The translations under genes were made by a program, and so were the position numbers. 64,000 nucleotides of DNA from Marinibaculum sp040216765 (GTDB taxonomy: Bacteria; Pseudomonadota; Alphaproteobacteria; Ferrovibrionales; Ferrovibrionaceae), in assembly GCA_040216765.1 (NCBI GenBank), contig JAVJON010000031.1, positions 62,001 through 126,000 on the forward strand. The letters are read 5' to 3'. Below the pieces are notes generated by a model. The model searched no databases and was not told the DNA's origin. It saw only the letters and a list, made by a program, of their open reading frames with translations. Position 1 is the stretch's first letter. Every line of letters begins with the position of its first letter. Below, in pieces: positions 1-8,437 of the stretch.

Positions 1-641
1 TTGCCATGGGGCTGTTCTTCCTGCAGCAGCTCTCCGGCATCAACGCGGTGATCTACTACGCGCCGCAGATCTTCGGCGGCACCGGCTTCACCGGCGCGAG
101 CGGGCAGCTGCTGGCGACCGTCGGCGTCGGCGTCGTGAACGTCGTCATGACCCTGGTGGCGATGTGGCTGATCGACCGGTCCGGGCGGCGCAGCCTCTTG
201 ACCATCGGCTTTACCGGCACGGCGATCGGCCTTGCGATGCTGGCCTATTCGGCGGCGATGGTGTCCGGCGGCGCTACCGGCGGCCTGCCGGCGACCCTCG
301 GTTTTGTCGGCGTGGTGATCTATATCGCCTGCTTCGCCATCGCCCTGGGGCCGATCCCCTTCGTCATCATGTCGGAAGTCTATCCGCTGCATCTGCGTGG
401 CCCGGGCATGGCCATGGCCTCGGTGGCGAACTGGGGCTTCAACTACATCGTGGTGCTGCTGTTCCCCATCGCGCTGGCCGAGGTGGGGCTGGACGTCACC
501 TTCGGCTTCTTCGCCGTGATCTGTGCCCTCGGCCTGGTCTTCAGCCTCGCCCTGGTGCCGGAGACCAAGGGCATCAGCCTGGAGGCGATCGAGCGCCACC
601 TCTATTCCGGGCGCGCCCTGCGCCGCCTGGGCCAGCCCTGA
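1..641 (+). CDS. MFS sugar porter, C-terminal half (cut by window edge)
   Basis: The reading frame is open from the first base, so the gene starts before the window; about 212 residues are visible. They form the C-terminal six-helix half of a major facilitator transporter of the sugar porter (SP) family. Visible marks are QQLSGINAVIYYAP near the start (helix 7 sugar-contact region), an ID-R-GRR loop, the SEVYPLHLRG segment after helix 10, and the PETKG signature with KGISLEAIE near the end. It should import a sugar or polyol across the inner membrane by proton symport. The next two genes follow within 10 bp and encode a small unknown protein and a GMC oxidoreductase, suggesting an uptake-and-oxidation cluster. 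The substrate cannot be read from the sequence. Confidence 0.9.
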   Translation, partial: AMGLFFLQQLSGINAVIYYAPQIFGGTGFTGASGQLLATVGVGVVNVVMTLVAMWLIDRSGRRSLLTIGFTGTAIGLAMLAYSAAMVSGGATGGLPATLGFVGVVIYIACFAIALGPIPFVIMSEVYPLHLRGPGMAMASVANWGFNYIVVLLFPIALAEVGLDVTFGFFAVICALGLVFSLALVPETKGISLEAIERHLYSGRALRRLGQP

Positions 642-650
642 GACGGCGCC

Positions 651-935
651 ATGGAACCCAGCGACGAGGATCGGCGGCGCCTGGTCGGCGACCTGCTGCA
701 GCGCAGCCGCTATCGCCGCGGCCTGCAGCAGCGGTCCGACGAGGTGATCCGTGTCGTGCTGGCGAACCGTCAGCTCCGTGGCGCGGTGGACGCGATCCTT
801 GCGGACCGGGACTATTCCAGCCTGGGGCGCATCGACCGCAGGCGGCTGGGCCACCAGAAGGCGCTGATCGACCATATGCTGGAATGGGCGTATTTCGCCT
901 CGGATGAATTCGTGGAGCGTGCCAGGCGTGGCTGA
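651..935 (+). CDS. Small hypothetical protein between MFS and GMC genes
   Basis: A 94-residue, Arg-rich, probably alpha-helical soluble protein with no signal peptide, membrane segment or motif I recognise. It starts 10 bp after the transporter stop and its stop overlaps the start of the GMC oxidoreductase, so it is translationally coupled in one operon. Some GMC sugar dehydrogenases need a small partner subunit (as in the three-subunit gluconate dehydrogenases), and the position would suit that. This one is shorter than those subunits and lacks a Tat signal, so the partner idea is inference from position only. Confidence 0.65.
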   Translation: MEPSDEDRRRLVGDLLQRSRYRRGLQQRSDEVIRVVLANRQLRGAVDAILADRDYSSLGRIDRRRLGHQKALIDHMLEWAYFASDEFVERARRG

Positions 936-2547
936 GGATCGGGTCTACGACTATGTCGTGGTGGGGACCGGCGCCGGCGGCGGCATTGTCGCGCACCAGC
1001 TGGCGAAGGCCGGGCTGGACGTGCTGTCGGTGGACCAGGGGCCGCGCCTGCCCGGCAATTATTTCACCGAGGTCAATCCGCCCGGCGCCCGCAAGGACTG
1101 GGGCATCCGTGCCCACATGACCTTCCCGGGCGATTCCCGGGACGCCCTGTTCAAGCACGAGCTGTTCGCCGATCGCGAGAACCGCTCGAGCTCGCGCAGC
1201 TCCGAGCGCAGCTTCCTGTCCTACCAGCTGATGGCGGTCGGCGGCCTGCAGAACCTGTGGAACGGCGTTTCGGTGCGCTTCGCGCCGGAGGATTTCGGCG
1301 GCTGGCCGGTCGGCTATGCCGACCTGGAGGCCGATTACGGCGCGACCGAGGAACTGATCACCGTCTGCGGCACGGCCGAGGGGATCCCGGGCCTGCCGGA
1401 CGGCCATTACATCCCGCCCAAGCCGCTGCGGCCGTCGGACCGGATCGTCATGGATGCGATCGCCCGCATGGGGCGCCCGGACACCTACGTGATCCCGAAC
1501 CGCAAGGCGATCGAGACCCGCGCCGGCCGGGCCAATGCCTGCATCTCCACCGGGATCTGCACCTCGGGCTGCATGACCGACGCGGTCTACAAGTTCTCCA
1601 CCCGGCTGCTGCCGGAGATCGAGACCCTGCCCAACTACGAGCTGCGCGCCGGCCTGAAGGCGGTGCGCCTGGAGCGCAGGCCCGGCGGGGCGGAAATCGT
1701 CGCCCTGATCTGCCGCGACACGGAGACCGGCGAGGAGCTGCGCATCGCCGGCCGCACCTTCATCCTGTCCGCCGGCGCGATCGAGACGCCGCGCCTGCTG
1801 CTCAATTCCCGCGACGAGGCCGCGCCGAACGGCATGGCCAATTCCTCCGGCGCGCTGGGCCGCTACCTGCAGGACAATGCCAAGGTCGCGCTGTCGACCG
1901 CGCTGCTGAAGCTCTGGGGCAAGCCGGCGGCGCCGGATATCGGCTATGGCGACCTCCTGATCCTGCTCTCCAAGGACGTGCTGCCCGATGGCAGCGAGTT
2001 CAGCTTCTGCGGTCATGCGATCCAGACCGTGCTGGACACCCCCTACTATCTGGAAGGGCTGCAGAGCGCGCCGGCGGTCCTGCGCCCCTGGCTGGCGCGC
2101 AAGCTGTTCAACAGCTACCTGACCCTTGCGGTGTTCGCGCCCGGCGACCCCGATCCGGAGAACCGCCTGACCCCGTCGGCCGACCGCGACCGGTTCGGCG
2201 TGCCGCAGGTCGACATCGCCTATCGCTATTCGGAACGCACCCTGGCGATGCTGGACAAGATGGAAGTCTTCGTCCGCCAGGCGCTGCGACGCTGTTCCGG
2301 CACCCTGGTCTATGGCGGCCGCGACCGGCCCGGCACCGGCATCCATTATGCCGGCACCACCCGGATGTCCGCGCTGCCGCAGGATGGCGTGGTGAATGCC
2401 GATCTGCGGGCGCACGACCACCCCAACCTCTATCTCTGCGACGGCGGCGTGATCCCGACCCTGCCCGACAAGCATCTGACCCTGACCATCATGACCCTGG
2501 CGCACCGCCTGGGCCGGCATCTGGTCGACCGCGACAGGGCGGCATAG
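928..2547 (+). CDS. GMC-family FAD-dependent oxidoreductase
   Basis: About 539 residues. The N-terminal FAD-binding motif is VVVGTGAGGGIVAHQLA, and the C-terminal region has the usual GMC layout: GIHYAGTTRMS, then NLYLCDGGVIPTLPDKHLT, with active-site His residues in both segments. The family oxidises alcohol groups of sugars, polyols or choline-like substrates and passes electrons to oxygen, quinone or cytochrome. There is no Tat or Sec signal, so it is probably cytoplasmic. I chose GTG at 928 because a GGAG lies about 10 nt upstream and the overlap with the preceding gene is only 8 bp; ATG at 904 is in frame but has no ribosome site. It resembles the gluconate/2-ketogluconate dehydrogenase large-subunit branch more than choline dehydrogenase. 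The substrate is unknown, but an adjacent sugar porter makes a sugar likely. Confidence 0.88.
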   Translation: MAEDRVYDYVVVGTGAGGGIVAHQLAKAGLDVLSVDQGPRLPGNYFTEVNPPGARKDWGIRAHMTFPGDSRDALFKHELFADRENRSSSRSSERSFLSYQLMAVGGLQNLWNGVSVRFAPEDFGGWPVGYADLEADYGATEELITVCGTAEGIPGLPDGHYIPPKPLRPSDRIVMDAIARMGRPDTYVIPNRKAIETRAGRANACISTGICTSGCMTDAVYKFSTRLLPEIETLPNYELRAGLKAVRLERRPGGAEIVALICRDTETGEELRIAGRTFILSAGAIETPRLLLNSRDEAAPNGMANSSGALGRYLQDNAKVALSTALLKLWGKPAAPDIGYGDLLILLSKDVLPDGSEFSFCGHAIQTVLDTPYYLEGLQSAPAVLRPWLARKLFNSYLTLAVFAPGDPDPENRLTPSADRDRFGVPQVDIAYRYSERTLAMLDKMEVFVRQALRRCSGTLVYGGRDRPGTGIHYAGTTRMSALPQDGVVNADLRAHDHPNLYLCDGGVIPTLPDKHLTLTIMTLAHRLGRHLVDRDRAA

Positions 2548-2590
2548 CGGCAGCCCCGGGTACCGGCCAGAATCGCAGCCGGCCAGGATG

Positions 2591-3898
2591 TCAGGGCGCG
2601 GCGACGGCGCGGGGCATTTCGAACCAGAAGGTGCAGCCCGCGCCGGGCGGCGAGGAAAAGCCGATCTGCCCGCCCATCAGCTCCACCAGTTCCTTGGCGA
2701 TGGCCAGGCCGATGCCCAGGCCCTGCTTGGCCGAAGTCTCCTTGCCGAGCCGGTTGAACGGCTCGAAGACATGCGATTGCAGGGCGGGCGGGATACCGGC
2801 GCCATGGTCCGTCACCGCGATGCGCACCGTACCGGCGCCACCGCCCGGACCGGCATGAACGCAAATCGCTTCCGCCTCGCCGCCATACTTGATCGCATTG
2901 GTCAGGAAATTCAGCAGGACCTCGCGCAACCGGGTCGGGTCGCCCCGTATGGCATCCGTCGCAAGCAGATCGCTGGCGACTTGGATCCGGATGCCCTGCG
3001 CCATCGCGGTGACGGAAATCTGCTCGACGCAGGCACTGAGGAAGGGCGAGACGGGCACCGTGACCGCGGCAACCGCGAGCTTGCCGGTGCCGCTCAGCGA
3101 CATGTCCAGAAGCTGGTCGACCAGGGCCGCCAGATGCCGCCCGGCGGCCAGTATCGACGCCAGGCGCGACCGGGTCAGTTCCTCCCCGGCCTCCTCCGCC
3201 GCAATGCTGAGGACCTGTGCGAATCCGACGATCGCGTTCAGCGGCGTGCGGAGCTCGTGGCTGGCATTCGACAGGAAGGCGGATTTCGCCAGGTTCGCGC
3301 GGTCGGCTTCGAACTTTGCATCGAGCAACTGGGCCTCCGCCCGCTTCCGCAAGGTGATGTCGGTCAGCGCCACGCGAACGACAGGCTCCCCGGCGCCGTC
3401 GCGACTGATCGATCCGTCGACCTGCAGGCAGCGCGCGCCGTCGTCGCCACGCTGCAGCGCGATCTCTATGGCCGGGGAGGCCCCGTCATGCATCAGTGCC
3501 CGCCACCAGAGGTGCAGCCTGTCGGCATCCTCCGGCGAGGCGAATTGCGGCAGGCGCCGGCCGAGCAGCGCCGCCTTCTCCACACCCAGCCACTGAAGCG
3601 CCGTTCGGTTGACGTCGGTGATGGCCCCCTGCGCGCCGACTGTCAGATATCCGTTCGGTGCATTGTCGTAGAGGTCGGCGTAGCGGTCGCGGCTCTCCGC
3701 CAGACTGACCTGCGCCTCTCGCAGATCCTGGTTCTGCACCTCCAGTTCCACCCTGTAGAGATGCAGTTCCTGCAGCAGGCCGACGACGTCACGGGAGACC
3801 GCGGCCAGATGGTTCCGGTCCGCGATGGGCGCCTGGCCGATGATCGCCTCTGCACGCTGGCGCAGAATCTGCCAGGAAATCCGGGTCGCCGTGGCCAT
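2591..3898 (-). CDS. PAS-domain sensor histidine kinase
   Basis: A 435-residue soluble kinase. In order: an N-terminal helical stretch (about 1-70), one PAS domain (about 70-185), a HisKA domain with H-box FLSNASHELRTPLNAIVGF (phosphorylated His about 214), and a HATPase_c domain with N-box NFLTNAIKYGG, G1 box DHGAGIP and G2 box GLGIGLAIAKELVELMGG. There are no transmembrane segments, so it senses a cytoplasmic signal. No receiver domain is fused, and no response-regulator gene lies nearby, so its phospho-acceptor is elsewhere. It follows the CheB-CheR-PAS gene in the same direction after a 114-bp AT-rich gap that probably carries its own promoter. The start has a GAGGG about 7 nt upstream. 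Confidence 0.93.
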   Translation of the reverse strand: MATATRISWQILRQRAEAIIGQAPIADRNHLAAVSRDVVGLLQELHLYRVELEVQNQDLREAQVSLAESRDRYADLYDNAPNGYLTVGAQGAITDVNRTALQWLGVEKAALLGRRLPQFASPEDADRLHLWWRALMHDGASPAIEIALQRGDDGARCLQVDGSISRDGAGEPVVRVALTDITLRKRAEAQLLDAKFEADRANLAKSAFLSNASHELRTPLNAIVGFAQVLSIAAEEAGEELTRSRLASILAAGRHLAALVDQLLDMSLSGTGKLAVAAVTVPVSPFLSACVEQISVTAMAQGIRIQVASDLLATDAIRGDPTRLREVLLNFLTNAIKYGGEAEAICVHAGPGGGAGTVRIAVTDHGAGIPPALQSHVFEPFNRLGKETSAKQGLGIGLAIAKELVELMGGQIGFSSPPGAGCTFWFEMPRAVAAP

Positions 3899-4012
3899 GT
3901 TTCATGCCCTCACCAAGACTCGTACATTACAGTTCGAACGACCTACAATATCCAGGCCCGTATTTCAGTATAAACAACACTAATCATATACAGAAAAGAA
4001 AAGCGCACCTTT

Positions 4013-6979
4013 CTATTTCGATATCAGCTTTTCAGTTGTCGAAATTGCGTACGGATCTCCCCATCGGTCAATCAATGCGGACGCCGTGACAACAACTTTC
4101 AACACACTACCATCCTTTCCGATGCGAGTCGTCTGGAAGGAAGGGACGCTTCTGCCCGCAAGAATGTCGTCGTAATACGCCTGGGCCCTCACCTTCTCGG
4201 CCTCCGACATCATGTCGCCTGCGCGCGCCGCCAATGCTTCCGCCTCGGTATAGCCATAGATTTGCTGCGCCCGGGGGTTCCAGGCAAGGATCCGGCCGCT
4301 CCTGTCCTGGACAGTGACGGCATCGTTGGAATCCCGCACGACCGTCGCAAGCCTGGCCGCATCCTCGAGCTTCTTCAGCCGGGTGAAGTCGGTCAGCGTC
4401 AGCACGACGCCATCGATCGTGTTGCTGTCGGACCGGTACGGGACCATGCGCAAGGCATACCACTCCGTGGCATCGACCGACTGTGCCTGCGCCTCGAACG
4501 GCACCAGGGTCTCCAGCACCTGCGCGGCCGCAGCGACCAGATCGACCGGTTGCAGGTTGAATACGATATGGCTCAGCGGCCGGCCGATATCGCGCTCCAT
4601 CACGTTCGCGACCCGAGTCACTGCGGGCGTGTAGCGCATGACCCGAAGGTCCATGTCGAGAAACATCACACCGATATCGATGCTGGAAAGGAGGTTTGAA
4701 AGATCGTTTTGCGTCCGGTCGAGATCCAGGATCTTGGCCTGGAGCTCCGCATTCACGGTCATGAGTTCTTCGTTCGTCGACTGAAGTTCTTCCTTTGCCG
4801 TCTCATGCTCTTCATTCGTGCTCTGTAATTCTTCATTCGAGGATTGCAGTTCCTCGTTGGCGACATTCATTTCATCGTTGACGACCTCCAGCTCCGTGAT
4901 GATCGTCCGCAGATAGGCCTGTTTGTCCTGCAGTTCCCGTTGCAGCAGGACAATCTCCGGGGCGGCCTCCGATTGCGGATGATCGCCGTCTGCCGCAGCG
5001 GCGACCGGCACCTGCGCCGGCTCGAACAGGACCATCAGCATCCCGTCCGGATCGCCTGCCTGCCGCAATGGGCGCACCGTGACCGTCACCAGATCACGCT
5101 TGCCGTCGACCTGGAACGACAGGTTGGCGGTCTGCTGCCCCTGCCCGTCGGCGGCGCGCCGCAGGGCGCTCGACAGCCCCATCTCCAGTCCCGGCCGCGC
5201 CATGGCCTCCAGGCGGAGGCTGGCCTTCCCCCTGGCCGGCTCCAGATAGCGCCCGCTATGGCCATGGATGTACTGCACCTCGCCGGCCCGGTTGACGATA
5301 ACGCATACTGGAGTATGCGATTCCAGAAGGATCGCTTCCGTCAGAGCCTGATAGCCCGCCCGGGGCTGCTCCTGGCGGGCGGGCGCCGTGCCTGCCGGCT
5401 GCCGCAGCCGGTAGTCGAAGACCGGGGCGGCACGGCGCGCGCCGGTGCTTCGGTAGATCTTCGACTTCCGGTCGCAGACGGCGAACAGGTCCTCTGTCTC
5501 GCCCAGCGACTCCGCAGATCCCAGGAAAAGGTAGCCACCGGGGTTCAGGGCATAGTGGAACGTCGACACCACTTTCTTCTGGAGCCTGGCATCGAGATAG
5601 ATCAGCAGGTTCCGGCAACTCACCAGGTCCAGCTTCGAAAAGGGCGCGTCGCTGATGACGTTCTGTTCGGCAAATATCACCATGTCGCGGATCAGCGTCT
5701 TGACCCGGTGACCATGCTCAAGCTGAACGAAATACCGGTCCCGGTAGGGTGCCGGCACGTCGGCGATCGTGCCGCTGGCATAGACCCCGGCGCGGGCCGT
5801 TTCCACCGCGGCGGCATCGATGTCGCTCCCGAACACCTGGGCCCGGATATCGGCCCCCTGCCGCTCGATCTCCTCGTGCAGCAGGATGGCAATCGAATAG
5901 GCCTCTTCACCGGTCGCGCAGCCGGGGACCCAGACCCGCAATCTCCCGCCCGGTGCGGCGGCCGCGACGAGCTCGCCGATGACCTGTCTGGACAAGGCCT
6001 CGAACGCCGCGGGATCGCGGAGAAAGCCGGTCACCCCGATCAGCAGTTCGCCGAGCAGGGTCCGAGCCTCCACGGGATCCTGTCGCAGGCGATCGACATA
6101 GCCATCGAAGTCCTTGGCCCGGACCGCGGCCATCCGCCGCTGGATGCGGCGGATCACAGGGCTGCGCTTGTACTGGCTGAAGTCATGTCCGGTGGCGGCG
6201 CGCAGCAGCGGGAAAAGACGCTCCACCTGCTCGACCATGCCGCCGTACATCGCCTCCTGCTCCTGGTCGGCGGAGCCGGCCCGAAGCCAGGCCAGCAATC
6301 GGCCTGGCATCTCCTCCGGCGCGGTAATCAGGTCGGTATCGCCCGTTGCGATTGCCGCGCGCGGCATGCCGTCATAGGCCGCCGTGTCCGGATCCTGCGC
6401 AAGGATCAGGCCGCCCCGCTGTTTCACCGCGCGCACGCCCCGGGCGCCATCCTCGCCTGTGCCGGACAGGATGATCGCGATCGCCGATCCCCCCCTCTCA
6501 CCGGCCAGCGCGCGCAGGAACGCGTCTATCGGGTTTGCCGGCCGGACCCCATGGTTCAGCGCGCCCAGCAGCAGGCGGTTCTTCGACAAGGCCAGGCTTC
6601 GCCCCGGCGGAATGACATAGACATGCCCGGCCTCGACCTCGGTGCCGGCAGTGACCTGGTGGACCGGCATCGCCGCGGCCCGGTCGACCAGCCCGGCCAG
6701 GTGGCTGTCATGCGCCGGGTCCAGATGCTGGACGATGACGAACGCCAGTTCGCTGCTCGCCGGCATCGCGCCGAAGAACCTTTCCAGGGCATCGAGGCCG
6801 CCGGCAGAGGCCCCGATCGCGGCGATCCGAACGGCCGCAACCGGTGGCCGCTTCGCCCGGGACGGCCGTGTCCCCGTCCCGGCGGGCTTTGCGGCATGCG
6901 CCGGGGCAGCCTTCTTCGCCCGCCCGCCTTTCGCGGACGCCCCCGACCCCGCCCTACCGCTTTTCGGGCTGCGCGCCAT
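4013..6979 (-). CDS. CheB-CheR-PAS fusion (methylesterase/methyltransferase sensor)
   Basis: About 988 residues. Residues 1-48 are an Ala/Lys/Arg-rich low-complexity tail. A CheB methylesterase domain follows without the usual receiver: nucleophile Ser in IGASAGG (about 58), His in VIVQHLDP (about 85), and SGTGEDGARG carrying the acid. Next is a CheR domain (VERLFPLLRAATGHDFSQYK, then the SAM motif VPGCATGEEAYSIA). After that comes a Glu/Gln-rich coiled coil (repeats of NEELQSTNEE) and two PAS-like regions. Known members act in signalling and stress systems outside ordinary chemotaxis; no CheA, CheW or receptor gene is present here. An in-frame ATG exists at 7069, but ATG 6979 has AAGGAG 8 nt upstream and is preferred. 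Confidence 0.92.
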   Translation of the reverse strand: MARSPKSGRAGSGASAKGGRAKKAAPAHAAKPAGTGTRPSRAKRPPVAAVRIAAIGASAGGLDALERFFGAMPASSELAFVIVQHLDPAHDSHLAGLVDRAAAMPVHQVTAGTEVEAGHVYVIPPGRSLALSKNRLLLGALNHGVRPANPIDAFLRALAGERGGSAIAIILSGTGEDGARGVRAVKQRGGLILAQDPDTAAYDGMPRAAIATGDTDLITAPEEMPGRLLAWLRAGSADQEQEAMYGGMVEQVERLFPLLRAATGHDFSQYKRSPVIRRIQRRMAAVRAKDFDGYVDRLRQDPVEARTLLGELLIGVTGFLRDPAAFEALSRQVIGELVAAAAPGGRLRVWVPGCATGEEAYSIAILLHEEIERQGADIRAQVFGSDIDAAAVETARAGVYASGTIADVPAPYRDRYFVQLEHGHRVKTLIRDMVIFAEQNVISDAPFSKLDLVSCRNLLIYLDARLQKKVVSTFHYALNPGGYLFLGSAESLGETEDLFAVCDRKSKIYRSTGARRAAPVFDYRLRQPAGTAPARQEQPRAGYQALTEAILLESHTPVCVIVNRAGEVQYIHGHSGRYLEPARGKASLRLEAMARPGLEMGLSSALRRAADGQGQQTANLSFQVDGKRDLVTVTVRPLRQAGDPDGMLMVLFEPAQVPVAAAADGDHPQSEAAPEIVLLQRELQDKQAYLRTIITELEVVNDEMNVANEELQSSNEELQSTNEEHETAKEELQSTNEELMTVNAELQAKILDLDRTQNDLSNLLSSIDIGVMFLDMDLRVMRYTPAVTRVANVMERDIGRPLSHIVFNLQPVDLVAAAAQVLETLVPFEAQAQSVDATEWYALRMVPYRSDSNTIDGVVLTLTDFTRLKKLEDAARLATVVRDSNDAVTVQDRSGRILAWNPRAQQIYGYTEAEALAARAGDMMSEAEKVRAQAYYDDILAGRSVPSFQTTRIGKDGSVLKVVVTASALIDRWGDPYAISTTEKLISK

Positions 6980-7156
6980 CACCGACTCCTTGCCTCCGGG
7001 CGCCGGACCGGATTCCCGTCGGGCCGCCCGCCACCGCCATCCTGCACAGGAATCGTGCCGCATGCCCATGTCACGGGACCCGGCGCCCGGTCGTTTCGCC
7101 GATCAGGCGCTGCCGTCCTGCGCCCCGGACCGACAGCCGGGCGGCAGGCCTGTTGC

Positions 7157-8371
7157 CTACTTCGCCTCGTCCCGTGCCAGGCCGAAGACGGCCACCGGTT
7201 GCGCTGCGCCGCGCAGGATCCGGCTACCAAGCGCCGCCCAGGCCTCTGGCTGGTGCCGTGCGACCGCTTCGGTCGCGACAACCGTCCGGCCGAGCGGCTT
7301 GCAAAGCCCTTCCACCCGCACCGCATGATTTATCGCCGAGCCTGTGACGGTGAAGTCCAGCCGTGTCGGCACGCCGATATTGCCGTACATCACCGCCCCC
7401 CGGTGCAGGCCGACGCCGAAGCGGAACGCCGTCTTCCCGGCGGCGGTGCGGGCGGCATTGACCTCCGCGGCGCGCGCCAGGGCCTCCCGCGCCGCGGCCA
7501 GCGCCCGCGCGCAGGCCGCCGCCGGCGACATGCCCTCGCCATCGCCGTCCGCCACCGGAATCACGCCCAGCGCGGCATCGCCGATGAACTTCAGCACCTC
7601 GCCGCCCTGCGCCAGCCATGCGCCGGCCGTGACTTCGAAATAGTCGTTCAGCAGGTCCAGGAAGGCCTCGTCCGGCAGCTCCTCCGACAGGCGCGTCGAC
7701 TCCCGCAGGTCGGAGCACCAGATCACCGCGTCCAGCCGGCTGCCGTCGCCGCGCGCGATCTGGCCCTCCAGCACCCGCCGGCCGGTGGCCGGCCCGATAT
7801 AGGTGTCCAGGATGGTGCGGGCGATCGTCTGGTTGACGTCGTTCTCCAGCAGCAGGGTGAAGACGTGCAGCAGCTTCTCCAGCTCCGCCATGTCGTGGCC
7901 GCTGAAGCCGCCCGGGCGCCGGGTCGCCAGGGTCAACGCGTTGCGCGCCCCATTGCCGAACTCCAGCGGGACGACGAGATAGTCCGTGAAGCCTTCCGCC
8001 TTGAGCTCCGCGAGGATCGAATAGTCCAGCTCCGCCTCGGCAGCGTCCAGACGCCGGCGGATCAGCCGGTTCCCCTTCATGACGGCCAGGACCGGCGAGG
8101 TCGTCACTTCCAGGCTGTGACGCTGCTGATGGGTGGCACGGGCTACCTCGATGCCTGCCTCCGGCGTCCAGCCGAGGCGAAAACCGAAATACAATGGATG
8201 CAGGGTGGTCAGGAACACCCCGACCCGGTCCAGCGGCAGGCCGGCGGCCACCACCTGGCGGCACAGGGCATCGAGCATCCGCTCCGAGCCGGGCAGCTTG
8301 CGCCCCTTGTGGAACAGCCACTCGATCACCGGCTCCGCCCGCCAGGGAGTACCGTCCGCCCCGTCCGTCAT
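7157..8371 (-). CDS. Class III adenylate/guanylate cyclase
   Basis: About 404 residues. The C-terminal half holds a class III nucleotidyl cyclase domain, with the first metal-binding Asp in VIWCSDLRESTRL and the second in GGEVLKFIGDAALGVIP, then FRFGVGLHRGAVMYGNIG and the RLDFTVTGSAINHAVRVE segment with its late Asn/Arg. The N-terminal half is soluble, contains YFGFRLGWTPEAG and has a GAF-like look; the combination is common in alphaproteobacterial soluble cyclases. The product is probably cAMP, but the residues that separate cAMP from cGMP specificity were not assigned. ATG 8371 is chosen over an upstream in-frame start at 8425, which would place a tandem repeat inside the protein. Confidence 0.9.
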   Translation of the reverse strand: MTDGADGTPWRAEPVIEWLFHKGRKLPGSERMLDALCRQVVAAGLPLDRVGVFLTTLHPLYFGFRLGWTPEAGIEVARATHQQRHSLEVTTSPVLAVMKGNRLIRRRLDAAEAELDYSILAELKAEGFTDYLVVPLEFGNGARNALTLATRRPGGFSGHDMAELEKLLHVFTLLLENDVNQTIARTILDTYIGPATGRRVLEGQIARGDGSRLDAVIWCSDLRESTRLSEELPDEAFLDLLNDYFEVTAGAWLAQGGEVLKFIGDAALGVIPVADGDGEGMSPAAACARALAAAREALARAAEVNAARTAAGKTAFRFGVGLHRGAVMYGNIGVPTRLDFTVTGSAINHAVRVEGLCKPLGRTVVATEAVARHQPEAWAALGSRILRGAAQPVAVFGLARDEAK

Positions 8372-8372
8372 G

Positions 8373-8430
8373 CGCCTGTCCCGTCCTGCGGCCCAACCCG
8401 CCGCCTGTCCCGTCCTGCGGCCCAACCCGC
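8373..8430. repeat. 29-bp perfect tandem duplication
   Basis: Two adjacent identical 29-bp units, 8373-8401 and 8402-8430, each beginning CGCCTGTCCCGTCC. They fill the gap between the hydrolase stop and the cyclase start (both genes on the minus strand) and therefore the cyclase ribosome-binding region. Perfect identity suggests a recent slippage duplication. Confidence 0.95.
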
Positions 8431-8437
8431 CGGCAGT

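Noticed and set aside
574..2520. Long open frame on the minus strand across the GMC gene (and similar ones at 4844-9178, 26231-29302, 40134-41753 and 59505-62732).
   Set aside because: High-GC DNA keeps antisense frames open. These translations are low-complexity, rich in Arg/Gln/His/Ala, without motifs, and overlap confidently identified genes.
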